Below are positions 1 through 10,338 of a stretch of DNA of 64,000 nt, piece after piece. The DNA is from Apoderus coryli (lineage: Eukaryota; Arthropoda; Insecta; Coleoptera; Attelabidae). The DNA is taken from NCBI GenBank assembly GCA_911728435.2, contig OU452199.1, positions 16,378,860 to 16,442,859 of the forward strand. Reading direction: 5' to 3'. The notes under the pieces are model-generated. The model saw only the letters and a list, made by a program, of their open reading frames with translations, did not search any database and was not told where the DNA came from. The first letter of the stretch is position 1, and each line of letters opens with the position of its first letter. Made by a program: the position numbers and the translations under genes.

Positions 1-1215
1 TAACAGTTTTTGACATCAGAATATCTATATTCTAAAACAGTCGTCGAAAAACATTCTTTCGTCGTTACTCACACTTATTTATTATTCTTTGCCAATTTAT
101 GTATCTCTCAGTACAACATTTTATTTTATACGCGGGTTTTTAAATTTAGTAGGAATTTTTGTGCTTTTTGAAGATATCAAAAAAACGACTTTAGCCGTTT
201 TCGAGAATTTTTCGAAAAAACAATTTTTTGCAATTTTCGTTTTTATTTATTTCTGACGTTATTCTTACAGATATAGAAAAATTAAAAACACTTTCTTATT
301 GTTACTTTTTGAGGAGAATAAGATAGCGTTTAAAAATTTTCACTACGACGTTTCGTTTTTGCAAAACCATCATCAACTTCGTTTTTTTAAATACGGCCCT
401 GGATTTGTTATTAAATTTAAAGCCATTTTCAATTCAAAAATAGGTGCTATATCACACGTAATGGTGTAAACAAGTATGCAGTATTTTTAGCTGTTTTTTA
501 AACTTCTTCAAGAACAATCGCCATAGTTTGGCACATAACTGACTGATTGCAAAAACATTCTTTCGTCGTTACTCACACTTATTTATTATTCTTTGCCAAT
601 TTATGTATCTCTCAGTACAACATTTTATTTTATACGCGGGTTTTTAAATTTAGTAGGAATTTTTGTGCTTTTTGAAGATATCAAAAAAACGACTTTCTCA
701 GATGCGTGTTTTACGAAAAATAAGTGCCAATCTTTGGCAATTTTTCTTGAATAAATTTAAATAATTGCTAAAAATATTGAAAACTTATTTAAACCATTAC
801 GTGAGATATACCACCTATTTTTGAATTAAAAATGGATTTAAATTTATCAATAAAAATTCCAGGACCGTTTTTAAAAAAACGAAGTTGATTTTGGTTTTTT
901 AAGAACGAAACATCGTAGTGAAAATTTGTAAACGCTATCTTATTTTCCTCAAAAAATAGCAATGAGAAAGTGCTTTTAATTTTTTTATATCTGTAAAAAC
1001 AACGTCAGAAATAAATAAAAACGAAAATTGCAAAAAATAGTTTCTTCAAAACTTCTCGAAAACGGCTAAAGTTAACTTACTTTTGAAAACACCATTTAAA
1101 AGCTGTTTAGATTGTACGACTTGTCTCTAATTTAACCCCCATTTGTAACTCCTATCGTTTCCAAGATTCCAATGCTATCCCATTCTTATCTTGGACACCC
1201 TGTATAAATAGTTTT
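1..1215. repeat. Foldback (inverted-repeat) element, left end outside window
   Basis: Two long arms are inverted copies of each other: about 194-472 and about 786-1070. Both contain the strings cgttttcgag/ctcgaaaacg and gacgttattc/aacaacgtc. A block of about 145 bp at 47-192 is repeated directly at 551-696, almost identical. The right side runs to an ACACCCTGTATA string at 1195-1206, a motif seen near several other repeats in this window. No coding potential is visible. This looks like a non-autonomous foldback DNA element, possibly with an internal duplication. The family is unknown. Confidence 0.7.
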
Positions 1216-1780
1216 GACAACGTTGAACAAAAAATGTCCCAACATAGAACATCATAACATTTTTCTTCCGATTTAAGTCTGTGCAGAGTTGTACCTAAAG
1301 GAGGGGGACGCTCCCCACATTAGACTGCCGTTAGGCATATGCAAAAATATTATTAATTTTTGCATATTTTGTCAGCCCAATTACGGTTATTACTTTCCTC
1401 GTAATAGTTAATAATTTTTAAGGTAAAAACATAATTATCTGAAAAATTGGCTGTTGTGTTCCAATATTGAGGCAGTCATTTCAGCAGGTCCAAATAATTA
1501 ATTAAAATTATTAGGTTAAGGTTAATTACCTGAACTGCATGCCCAGTTAGTTAAGTAAATTTCACGAACTGAACTGGTCTCACTTCGAGAATTGAAAATC
1601 CAGTTCAGGTAATAGACAATTACGCAGTGCAAAATATACAATAATAAGCATTAAACTAAGAGGAACAATTTACCTACTCAAATATGTCATTCTGAGATCT
1701 TCAATTCTTACCATAAATTGATTGACTAAAAGTGTGTATGGGTTTCTATATAGAACATGTAAATATTTACTGTTTATCCA
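1216..1780. other. Upstream region of the giant gene, no gene seen
   Basis: AT-rich sequence between the foldback element and the first coding exon. It should hold the promoter and 5' UTR, but I see no convincing core promoter. The only TATA-like string nearby (about 1201) belongs to the repeat end. Confidence 0.4.
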
Positions 1781-2369
1781 ATGAAATATATTCATTTCAG
1801 ATTAATACTGTTCCTGCTAGTCGTCGAATTATCAACATACCCAAATAGTTTACACAAATATCCTCAATTAAATCAGGTCTCTGATTTTGATGATATTGTT
1901 GAGATAGATGTTCAAAATCCCGCAGCACCACATCAGCTAACTCCAGAAATAAAATATGAATATCAGCATGATGAACCGATGCAATACGACAGAAATAATT
2001 TTAAACATAAACACCAAACACAAACAGATTTAAGTGAAAAAAGAAGTATTTTTAGTACCTTGTTCGGTAAAAGTAAATCAGATGATAAGTATTTTGTTAA
2101 GGATGTAAGTGAAAATTCTAAAAATAAGAAAGAACCAAATGAAAACAATGAACAAACATACGCTGGTAACGAGAAATCTGCATCAGCAGATTTGAATACG
2201 GAACCGAAAAACGCTGTATACAACGGTAAAAATGTTTATGAAACAACAAACCCACAAGTGGAAGAACTCCAAACTAATACTCCAAAAAATAATATTTTTT
2301 ATGTAAATAATGTTTCGCCAACAGAAAAAAAGGAATCCTGGGAAAAGACTATACAACCATATAAATTAG
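1781..2369 (+). CDS. Giant mucin-like membrane protein, exon 1 (signal peptide)
   Basis: The frame opens with MKYIHFRLILFLLVV, a typical signal peptide: basic n-region, then a run of Leu/Ile/Val/Phe. Secretion fits the Ig-like, cysteine-rich and transmembrane parts encoded 45 kb downstream. The rest is hydrophilic, with charged and Asn-rich stretches and a dibasic KRS site. The exon ends TTA G|GTATGA at 2369/2370, phase 1, matching exon 2 at 4403. One doubt concerns the start: the bases just after the ATG (attcatttcag, ending 1800) look like a splice acceptor, so the true first exon could lie upstream. The ATG start is preferred because it completes the signal peptide. No named homologue recognised. 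Confidence 0.65.
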
Positions 2370-4402
2370 GTATGACACATGCATCATTCTTTTAACAAAG
2401 TTATTAAAATTAGAGAAACTTTGGAGTTTTCCAAACTCAATTAATGGATAAGTCGCTTCGGGAATATTTTATACAAATAAATACTTATTTCCTTTTATAT
2501 ATTAGAAAAAAATCGAATGTTCAAAAGTGCAATTGCTTCCCAATGATTATCAAAAAAGACCAAAATTTCATGATTGGATGCTTCAGAAATATAAAATGAA
2601 TTCTCTCATTAAATTAAAATATGACCAAGTGTCTCAAAACTGTCACAATTATGTTATTGTTTTGAACATCACTTTAAAACCCTTAAAATACACACTTCTT
2701 TATAATGAGGGACAGATTGGCCCCAAGATATTTTTCTCGATTTTTAAATTTAATTTAAATAGTTAGATAGCGAATTTCGTTTTGTCAATTCTTTATTCAA
2801 ATACGTATAATTAACGTAACATTAAAAAATTAGATATAAACAAAAAATCAAATTCACGGTGAACAGTTGACAAATAGAAGGTGGTGTGGGTAACAATTTT
2901 ACTCAAAATATTTCACTATCCATAAGACACACGTTTCAAGAATAGTTTTCGCATTTCTCACATCTCCTTTGACTTCTGGGAAGCGTAAAACTATATTTTT
3001 GCCTTGCAAGCACCCTCTTTTTTGGGTACTTTAGTAGACTATTTATAATTGGTGTATCCTAAAAAGAAAACGAAATAATAAGAAAACTAACTAGAGAGTA
3101 TCTACGAAATTACCTTTAAGAGTTCGACTCGGATGCGAGTGACTTGGTGAAACTATAACATTGCTATCAATTTCATCGTCAAATTCATTTTCCAGTTCTT
3201 CGCTCGCACTTTGTTCTGATTCAGACTCACTTTGAGTAACAATATTCTCAGAATCAGAATCGGATTCCGGGCTCTTCATTTTTCACACAAAATGATCACC
3301 GTTTCACCGCTAGTTATCTCTGAATCATCGAACGATGTACCTCCTTACGATATATGTTAATTTTTAGAAATATTTTATAAACAACAAAACAAATTTATGC
3401 AGTTTAGATTTACAGCTTTAAATTCTTCCTATACGCTCACGGCTCCATTATACTATACGAATCCGATATTGCAAGGTGCGAAAAAAACGCGAAATTTAGA
3501 GTAGATGGATTGAGTAGTTTTCTACATATTCGATAAATGTTTTTTTAGTTTCCATCTATAAGGAACTTAAAATTTCGATTTCGTCGAGACTATCTCAGAA
3601 ATAAAATTAAATTTGAGATAAAATACCAATCAAAATTATAGTTAACTTTCATTGAATTTTTGAAATCATTAGCATGTTTGTTTTAATTCTCTCTAATTTT
3701 GACTAAGCAAGACAAGACAAATATTCAATTAATAACCATCAAAACTTCAACAATTACAAAAAAAATGACACAAGAAAAGCAAACCTTGAAGACTAATTTA
3801 AATCATTATCTCACATTTTTGATTCCATAGGCAAGTAGATCCGTGAGAACTTTTATTTAAAAAACACCAAATCATGTCAGAAGAATGATTTGACATTTTC
3901 TGTAAAAAAAGATAAGATCCATCCATTTAGAATACCTATAATCAAGTTATAGTCACCTAAATTTCTTATTCGATTAGTTTCAATTTTTGGACACCTCTAT
4001 TATAATCGAGTTAAGTATTTGAAAGATGAATATTACGTTAAATTTTGACAAAAATAAAGTAAGGTTTAGGTGTTGTCCTAAACCTTATGGAAGAAGACAC
4101 TAGTTTTGATCGGAAAATCAAAAAATACAATAACATACGGGGGTTCCATTAAAAAAACTAAGTTGATATTTTAACTACTCCGTATTACCTATATAAAAAT
4201 AATTTTAAAAAGTTGGTAGTATCTAGGCCACAATATTCCATGTCGTACTGTTTGAATAACCTGGTATATGTAACTAGCCACTGTTGAAGAAATCATTTAA
4301 TTCAATTTTATTGAAGTTGACGATATAGTTTCATTTCCTACATTATTTTTTATTTATTTGTATCAAATAAAGGTATTAAAAGCAATTTTGATAATTTTTT
4401 AG
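2370..4402 (+). other. Intron 1 of the giant gene
   Basis: GT at 2370, AG at 4401-4402. It contains a possible transposase relic on the minus strand (2890-3279). The open frame at 2506-2766 is in the wrong phase to be an exon. Otherwise AT-rich with nothing recognised. Confidence 0.6.
2890..3279 (-). pseudogene. Possible piggyBac-like transposase N-terminal relic
   Basis: A minus-strand ORF starting at 3279 encodes a Ser/Asp/Glu-rich leader (MKSPESDSDSENIV and onward), the acidic start common in piggyBac-family transposases. About 100 bases further on, in another frame (about 2893-3025), comes GKNIVLRFPEVKGDVRNAKT, which resembles the segment those proteins carry before the catalytic domain (family knowledge, not a search). 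Stops and frame changes separate the two parts, and no catalytic DDD region follows. It could instead be a small acidic exon of an unrelated gene: CTTAAAG|GTAATTTC after the leader looks like a donor. Confidence 0.35.
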
Positions 4403-6060
4403 ATCACACTAATCGAAACTACGGCAGTCACGCTACTTGCGAACATTGCAACAAATATCCAGAAATTGTGTCTTTGCCACTCTTAGAATCAATACTGATA
4501 AACAGATTGTTAGAAAATTATGTACCAGAAACAGAAAATAAAAATCCAATAAAGTTTGTAGTGCGAAGGCTTGTTCCCAATTTTGAAAATATACAAAAAT
4601 TGGACGATCCTGAGTACCGTCATTGTTTTGAGGAGCATTTAAAACGCCAGAAACGACGTTCATCATATTTATTAGAAAAATGGAAGAAAAGGCATCACCA
4701 ATTTGTTAAGTCGAAAAGGAAAGTACGCGATACCGCTTCAAATGGCACTCAAATTCAAGACATTGAGAAGATTTTGGTTAACGAAAAATTAAATGATACT
4801 TACACCATTATGCCTGTTTTGTTTAATCCTTCGAATCCTGATAAAATAATGCCAAATCCGCAGTCAAACGGAGCCACTCCGAATAATGTATCACTTCCTG
4901 TTCCTCCTCAATCATCAAATGGACCCATAAATATTACTACCGCTCAACCCGCACCTCCAGGTCAAGAAGTTCCTCCACATCCACCACCTATGAACCAAGT
5001 GCCTATTTTTAGTGGACATGTTGCTCAAAATAAATTACAAACAAATATCAATTCTAATAACAACGGATTAGCAGAAAATGGAATCCCAACGTATGTGGAA
5101 CAGTCAACAGAAAATGTTGCAGAAAAAGCAAGAATATTAAACGAAGAACTTAATTTTAAAATACCCGCAATTAGTAGAAGTTTTATGGAGATAATGAACC
5201 GACAAGAAACAATATCGGAATTTCTAAAAACAACTCAAAATATACGAATAAAGAAAGATGTAAACCAAAATAATGCTGGTCAACCTCCGGCAAACAATGG
5301 ACCACCTGCGCCACCAACAGTTAACAATGCACCTGTTGCTCCTCCTGCACCCAACAATCCACCAGCTGTGTCAAATAATGCTACTATTCCTAATGGAAAT
5401 AATCCTGCACCAGCAGTTGCTCCAAATAATGTCGCCACGGCTAATGGAAATAATTCTGCGCCAGCAGCTGCTCCAAATAATGCTACTTCCAATGGTTCTG
5501 CAGGACCAGCTGCAGCAAGTAATGGTACGGCAGCAGCAGCGACACCTAGTTCAATCGGAAGTAACAATATGACTGCAGCAACAAATACATCGTCAACAAA
5601 TTTTACATGTCCTGAGATAGATATCTTCGGAAACAATGGGCCGAGTACTGCAGCTATGCAAGGTGGAAATGTAAGTGTAAGCCAAGTACCAGCACCCCAA
5701 AATATTACCCAACCACCAGCAACAAATGTGTCAAGCGCCACCGCACAATCACCTGCAAAGCCATTAGTCATAAGAGATGCTCCGATATCAAATACAACAG
5801 CTACTCCATCTAATGCTGTAAACAACACTGCTCCAAATACTGGAAATGCTTCTACAGAAGGAATGGTGCAAGCTATTTTGATATATAAAAAGCCACCGCC
5901 CCCAAAAGTCAACAAACGAAATATTGATGATTTTGATGATTTATTCAGTACTGAAGAAAGTTTTACAGATGTAAATAATGTGTTGGGTAAAGAAGCTAAT
6001 GATGAAATAAATATACTAAATGGATTAGACGCACTCAACCATCAATTAGGGGAAGACAAG
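4403..6060 (+). CDS. Giant mucin-like membrane protein, exon 2 (CxxC, basic linker, Pro/Ala/Asn-rich)
   Basis: Starts after tttttag with two bases that complete a GAT codon with exon 1. It opens with TCEHC (Cys codons 4438 and 4447), the first of ten short CxxC motifs in this protein. A mixed, possibly folded stretch of about 70 residues follows (LLESILINRLLENYVPE and beyond), then a basic segment with a KRQKRRSS furin-like site. The centre (about 5275-5600) is low complexity, built from Asn, Pro and Ala with repeated NGNN and APNN blocks and many N-glycosylation sequons (NAT, NGT, NMT). It ends GAC AAG|GTAAAA, phase 0. The antisense ORF across 5280-6038 is a shadow of this composition. Confidence 0.75.
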
Positions 6061-7474
6061 GTAAAAAACTAATTCGTAAAAACATTATATTATGTTTAGT
6101 TAACAAATTAATAATATTAAGTTGGATCCACAAATATAAAATTTCTATTGCTTTATTCTTGAGTTGTAAATGATTCAATTTTTATTTATTTACTTCATGA
6201 CCAACCCAGCACGAACGATTAAATAAATTGGATATTTAGTTTTCCTACAAGCATGCGGTAAAGTGAAATTTTCCGTATTTTTTTAGTGTGGAAAGTTGCA
6301 TTTTCTGCACTGTTTTTAATATTGCTATAACTAATATAAAGTCAGATAGTGCTAGCTATTATTATAAATCATAAATATTAATAACTGTTTATCCACATTA
6401 AAAGAAGAAGTACACATAGATTAGTTCTGTTTATCCAATAACAATAATTGCTCGGAAAAACAACCAATAACAATAATTGCTCGGAAAAACAACTTTACCG
6501 CACTAAGTGTAGAAAAGTTATTTTTTCGCACGATTTTTCAAATGTATTAAATTAGAAACTTAAGTTAGTTTTGTACCATTGTGGGTTTCTCTGGTGATAA
6601 CGTATTTTAAATTTTCTGAGATATTTCTACAGTTTTGCCTGTTCCCTTTGGTTTTGCGAAATTTGATGTGCTCGTAGGAAAAAATTTCTATTAACACATA
6701 CGGAAAGTATCTTTTCCGCACTTGAGGGTTGACCGAACTCCATACTGGGCGTCGCGTTTGGTCAACTATCGACGCGTGCGAAGAAGTACTATTTTCCGCA
6801 CTTGTTAGGTAAATCAATATATTATTATTAGACTGGTGTTCAACGGGCTGGTAAACAATAGCGATTGTCTTCAATGATTTAAAATTCGACTAACTCCGCT
6901 ATGTTACTTGCAGTGCATTACAATAGATAGTATAGGTACTAAATATCCATTAAACGTTTTAGCTTGAGTTTCACAAGAACATTTTTGAATATATTCAAAT
7001 ACGAGTAGCTAAGTATTAGAATGATTTATTTTAATGCACTGCAAGCTGCAAGTTAGAGAAAACATAACAATTAAATCGAATTTTAAAACTGCACATATTA
7101 TACAGCGTAATGTCTAAAAACTAACGAAAGTTAATTTAATTTCAAAATTCATTTATTGACGACAATGATATATGTATAAAAAGAAAATTGCATAATAAAA
7201 ATCAAATATGATATCTTAATTTTTAGTTTTTTAAACATATTCATTACATTTTTCCGTAGAATGCTGCGATAGAATCTTCGAACCTTGTAAAATAAAAAAT
7301 ACCTACCTTTTCTCAGATATTTAAATATTTGCCACTGATGATGATACTCTAGTTTCCAAACACGTCTGGCTGAAATGAAAGACTAACGACTTTTATATTA
7401 AATTTATTTGGTGGAGATTTGACTTTTATTGTTTCATCATTAAAATTGTATTTATTTAAATATTTTATTTGTAG
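6061..7474 (+). other. Intron 2 of the giant gene, with short palindromic repeats
   Basis: GT at 6061, AG at 7473-7474. Between about 6240 and 6830 a string like TTTTCCGCACT, or its reverse complement, occurs at least five times, often as part of an imperfect palindrome. At about 6901 and 7032 the string TGCAGTGCATT and its inverse TAATGCACTGCA face each other. No coding sequence recognised. Confidence 0.6.
6435..6492. repeat. 29-bp tandem duplication
   Basis: The unit beginning ccaataacaataattgctcg occurs at 6435-6463 and again at 6464-6492 without visible differences. It contains a CGGAAAAAC string related to the surrounding TTTTCCGCAC-type motifs. Confidence 0.85.
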
Positions 7475-8536
7475 CTGTCAGAACTATCTGCAATGAAATA
7501 TAAAAAGGACGCTTCCATATCCGACACCTCCTTGACAAATGCAGTAAACAACGATGTTGGACTAGCAGATACTCAAACACCACTGATTACAGAAACTCCA
7601 GCTGTTGACGCGCCTACAGCGATGTGTAAAAGCAGCAGCCCATGTCAAATTGAAACAGATAAACTATTGGATTTACTGGCATCAATAAAAAATGATAAAC
7701 CTAAGGCATCCAATGATGGATTTGCAGCACTTGAGGACACAACTGTAGCACGATCTAAAGAAGCGTTAGTAGGAAATACACTAAGTGAAGGCAGTACAAC
7801 CGTGAGTTTGCCATTTATATTTCAAAATAAGTCTGATACAGAGATTATGGGTGGAATATCACGACGGGCTATCCAAACAACTGGTGTAATGAGCAGTTCA
7901 GTTGCTCCTTCAACAATTGCCACAGAGGTAACAGAAAACGAAATATCTATTAAAATAAGTAAACTGCAGCAAGATATCAAGTTGGTACGAGAGATTCAAG
8001 ATATATTAAATGGATTAAATGAGCCTAGTCACAAAGTCCACAAAAGATCAGCTGGAGCTAAAGATCGTGTTATGAGGAAAGCAAGAAAAGCTTCGTCAGC
8101 AATAAACAACCATCTAGCTATAACTTCTGTTACTGAAAAATCAGAACTTCTCTCTCAAACTACTGTAGACACCATAGAGAACATGAACAAGCGAGTAAGA
8201 GCACTAGCTAAAATTCTCTCTTCTGAAAAAATGAACAGATATAAAAGAAAGTCAAAAAAGAAGCGTAAACATCATAAAAAGGGGAAAAAGGGGAAAAAGA
8301 AGAAAAAGAAAAGCAAATATAGAGAGGGAAAACGCCGTCTTAGGCGTTTTTTAGAGAGATGCTTGCAAAATTTTACGTAAATTTTAGTGGACCAAATTTT
8401 AACGAAAACAGGGATAACTACTCATTTGGTGTTGGTAGACTTCAAAAACGAACAGCGGATAAGGCATTTGACAACCAATTGAGTAACGATGCATCTTGGA
8501 TAATAAATCAGATTGTACCCCGTAAATTAATTACAG
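7475..8536 (+). CDS. Giant mucin-like membrane protein, exon 3 (Lys-rich; apparent -1 frame change)
   Basis: Starts after atttgtag in phase 0 and continues exon 2. It contains a spaced cysteine pair (MCKSSSPC, 7622-7645), a heptad-like stretch (ISKLQQDIKLVREIQDIL), a dibasic KRS site and then an extremely Lys-rich segment (about 8240-8330). The frame stops at TAA 8378-8380. A second frame, shifted by -1, is open from about 8344 to 8536 and reads NFSGPNFNENRDNYSFG and on. It ends ATT ACA G|GTAGGC in phase 1, exactly what exon 4 needs, so both halves look coding. The frames overlap at a T TTT TTA heptamer (8347-8353). Alternatives are a missing base in the T run, or an intron 8195-8343 (CGA|GTAAGA to cgtcttag). 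Terminating in the first frame would give a secreted product of about 1,050 residues. Confidence 0.6.
8347..8353 (+). promoter_or_regulatory. Candidate -1 frameshift slippery heptamer T TTT TTA
   Basis: The zero-frame codons are CGT TTT TTA GAG, so the heptamer lies in the register required by the X XXY YYZ rule for -1 slippage. This is the same heptamer known from retroviral gag-pol shifts (established knowledge). After slippage the next codons are AGA GAG ATG, entering the open -1 frame. Downstream structure is weak: only an AU-rich stem AAAATTT/AAATTTT at about 8367-8386. A 4-bp CGCC/GGCG stem lies just upstream (8333-8346). Confidence 0.35.
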
Positions 8537-8632
8537 GTAGGCAACAATAAATACATTTCTAGATTCACAGAACTTCGAATCAGTGTTTACTGCTTCCTAG
8601 CCCCTTTTGTAGTTATTGTAAAGATAAATAAT

Positions 8633-8840
8633 TTTTCTACGACTGTCTGCCTTTATGATATATTATTATGTTCAATCATAGTTTGAAAATGTAGTAAGTA
8701 CATTATATATAAACAGTCGTAGAAAAAGTATACTGTGAAATTTGAAATGACCATTTCCTACGCGTATGAACGATCATACTCGTAGGAAATAGATGTTATT
8801 TCATGTTCGTTGCACAATATACTATTTCATTAGCTTCTAA
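8633..8840. repeat. MITE-like hairpin repeat, copy 1
   Basis: Contains ttttctacgactgt (from 8633) and its inverse acagtcgtagaaaa (from 8713), then an inverted pair around TTTCCTACG/CGTAGGAAA (about 8755-8790). Much of the sequence recurs at 53718-53930, including the string catttcatgttcgttgcaca. Two copies with internal inverted repeats suggest a small non-autonomous DNA element. Confidence 0.65.
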
Positions 8841-9244
8841 TATATGTGTAATGTCATTTTATTATATAGTTTTGCAAATTGTATATAATCCTTAATAATT
8901 TTTTATGTAGGAAAGTCTAGAACTTTAGACGTAACCAAATTTGACTCACATATAACTTAACACTAGTATGTCTGTGTGTCAAGTGAATCACTCTAAATGG
9001 TATTTATACCAGGGGTATACTAGGGAGAAAAGGAATAAGACTAAAGTTAAATTAGGGAATTCTGATGCACTACGACATTAAGATACATTTGTGCCCCCTA
9101 TCGTGAGATCCTTTAAATTTGTTCCAAACTCATTGAGTTTCAGACCTCTGATGATTTCTATTAATTTAGTTGATTTCAATAATGGTATACGTTCCCATCT
9201 TGTATAATTTCATTATCTGTGTTAACTGCCAATTTCAATAGTTT

Positions 9245-9400
9245 TTATTATTGGGTGTTCGGGAACTTCGTTCTTTTCCCCGCAGAATCTGCATTCATCA
9301 AGTTCTCCTAGACGTAGTCTTGCGATATGCTTCCTTTGACGGCAATATCTCTTAACATATATCTGTAGGCGCTTTTTCCTAAACAAGAAAAAATAAATTA
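9245..9400 (-). mobile_element. LINE fragment, zinc-knuckle end of the polymerase ORF
   Basis: The minus strand reads HIARLRLGELDECRFCGEK followed by NEVPEHPI. A CxxC then PEH is the C-terminal zinc-knuckle signature found after the RNase H part of many jockey/R1-type non-LTR elements. The fragment is short, with no intact polymerase upstream. Confidence 0.55.
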
Positions 9401-10002
9401 GGCTCTATAAAGTGGAATGTTGCTGCCCCTCTTCGTTAGCTCCCTCGGTTACCCAATTCAGAGAAACTTTATTGGTTTTACCCAATTGATTTACCTAGGC
9501 AATTCCATACCCTTTTTTAACTAATGAAGGAAAAGCTCAGCACTAGCAAAGATTAATGTACACAATTGAAGGTTCAATTATGCACACTTGCCAATTAAAA
9601 AGATTTCCGTCTGAAAAACACTTGGGTATTCAATATTTCTGCTATGTTTACGAAATATGTTTTAAGTTTTTTTACACACTTCTACGCCTATGTAATCTAA
9701 TTTTTTATGGTAAATGTTTTAGGTTATATTCTATTATATCAATGAAAAATTATTCAATATTTCGGATGTGTTTAAGAACTATAGATTTTTGAGCCTTTTT
9801 TAACCCCTTGCCTATGCTCAACGTTTTCCAAAAGGTAATCTAGACCTAGAAATATCCTGAAGTATTTTTGTACCAAATATATATTTATATATACGTTCCA
9901 ACTACGGAACTGGTGACATTTTAACCGCACTTTTCTGGAGTATTATGGGGGCAAATATCAAAAGTGACCTATGCTGTGAAGCAGATAAAAAAATGCTTTA
10001 AA

Positions 10003-10175
10003 ATGATGTATCACTCGTCTCCTACTGATGTAGGAAAATTTAGTGGTTGTGTCCACCCCTATCACAGAACGGCCCCAAACTCATACCAAAATTTAGCTCA
10101 ATTGGTTAAAGCGTTTAGGCGCTATCGTGGAAGAATACATACAGACAGACAGACTTCCATCTGGAGATGGTCTTA
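10003..10175 (+). repeat. Retroposon-tail-like repeat ending in acagacagacag
   Basis: The stretch reads like the common insect repeat tail in which a conserved phrase about comparing variants (ctcataccaaaatttagctc, ggttaaagcg) leads into catacagacagacagac. Such tails are usual at the 3' ends of insect LINEs or SINEs. The overlapping 70-codon open frame is not thought to be real. Confidence 0.45.
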
Positions 10176-10338
10176 ATCGTCTCAAGGAACTTCAAAATGG
10201 TTATATCCGTCTTTATCTCAATTTTTGTTAGCGCGTTCACAATAATTTCCCTGTGCGGGAAAGTAAAAGCTATATACGTTTCAGTTCTGATTTATATTTA
10301 ATTTAAATAAAAATCTAAAATATTTTTATATTTTTCAG

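Larger units (their letters stand above)
8537..10338 (+). other. Intron 3 of the giant gene
   Basis: Bounded by GTAGGC at 8537 and tttttcag ending 10338. It contains a MITE-like hairpin copy, a LINE 3' coding fragment on the minus strand and a transposon-tail-like stretch. The small open frame at 9556-9792 shows no sign of being coding. Confidence 0.6.

Noticed and set aside
2506..2766. Open frame after a ttatatattag acceptor-like string, as exon 2 of the giant gene
   Set aside because: Exon 1 ends in phase 1; in that phase this stretch stops after about 12 codons. The exon at 4403 fits instead.
5280..6038. 252-codon minus-strand ORF
   Set aside because: Antisense shadow of the Pro/Ala/Asn-rich coding exon; hydrophobic only because of the complementary codons.
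8377..8387. An 11-base GT...AG stretch whose removal would restore the exon 3 frame
   Set aside because: Far below any plausible insect intron length.
9556..9792. 78-codon plus-strand ORF
   Set aside because: Inside intron 3, AT-rich, no conserved-looking motif or splice sites.
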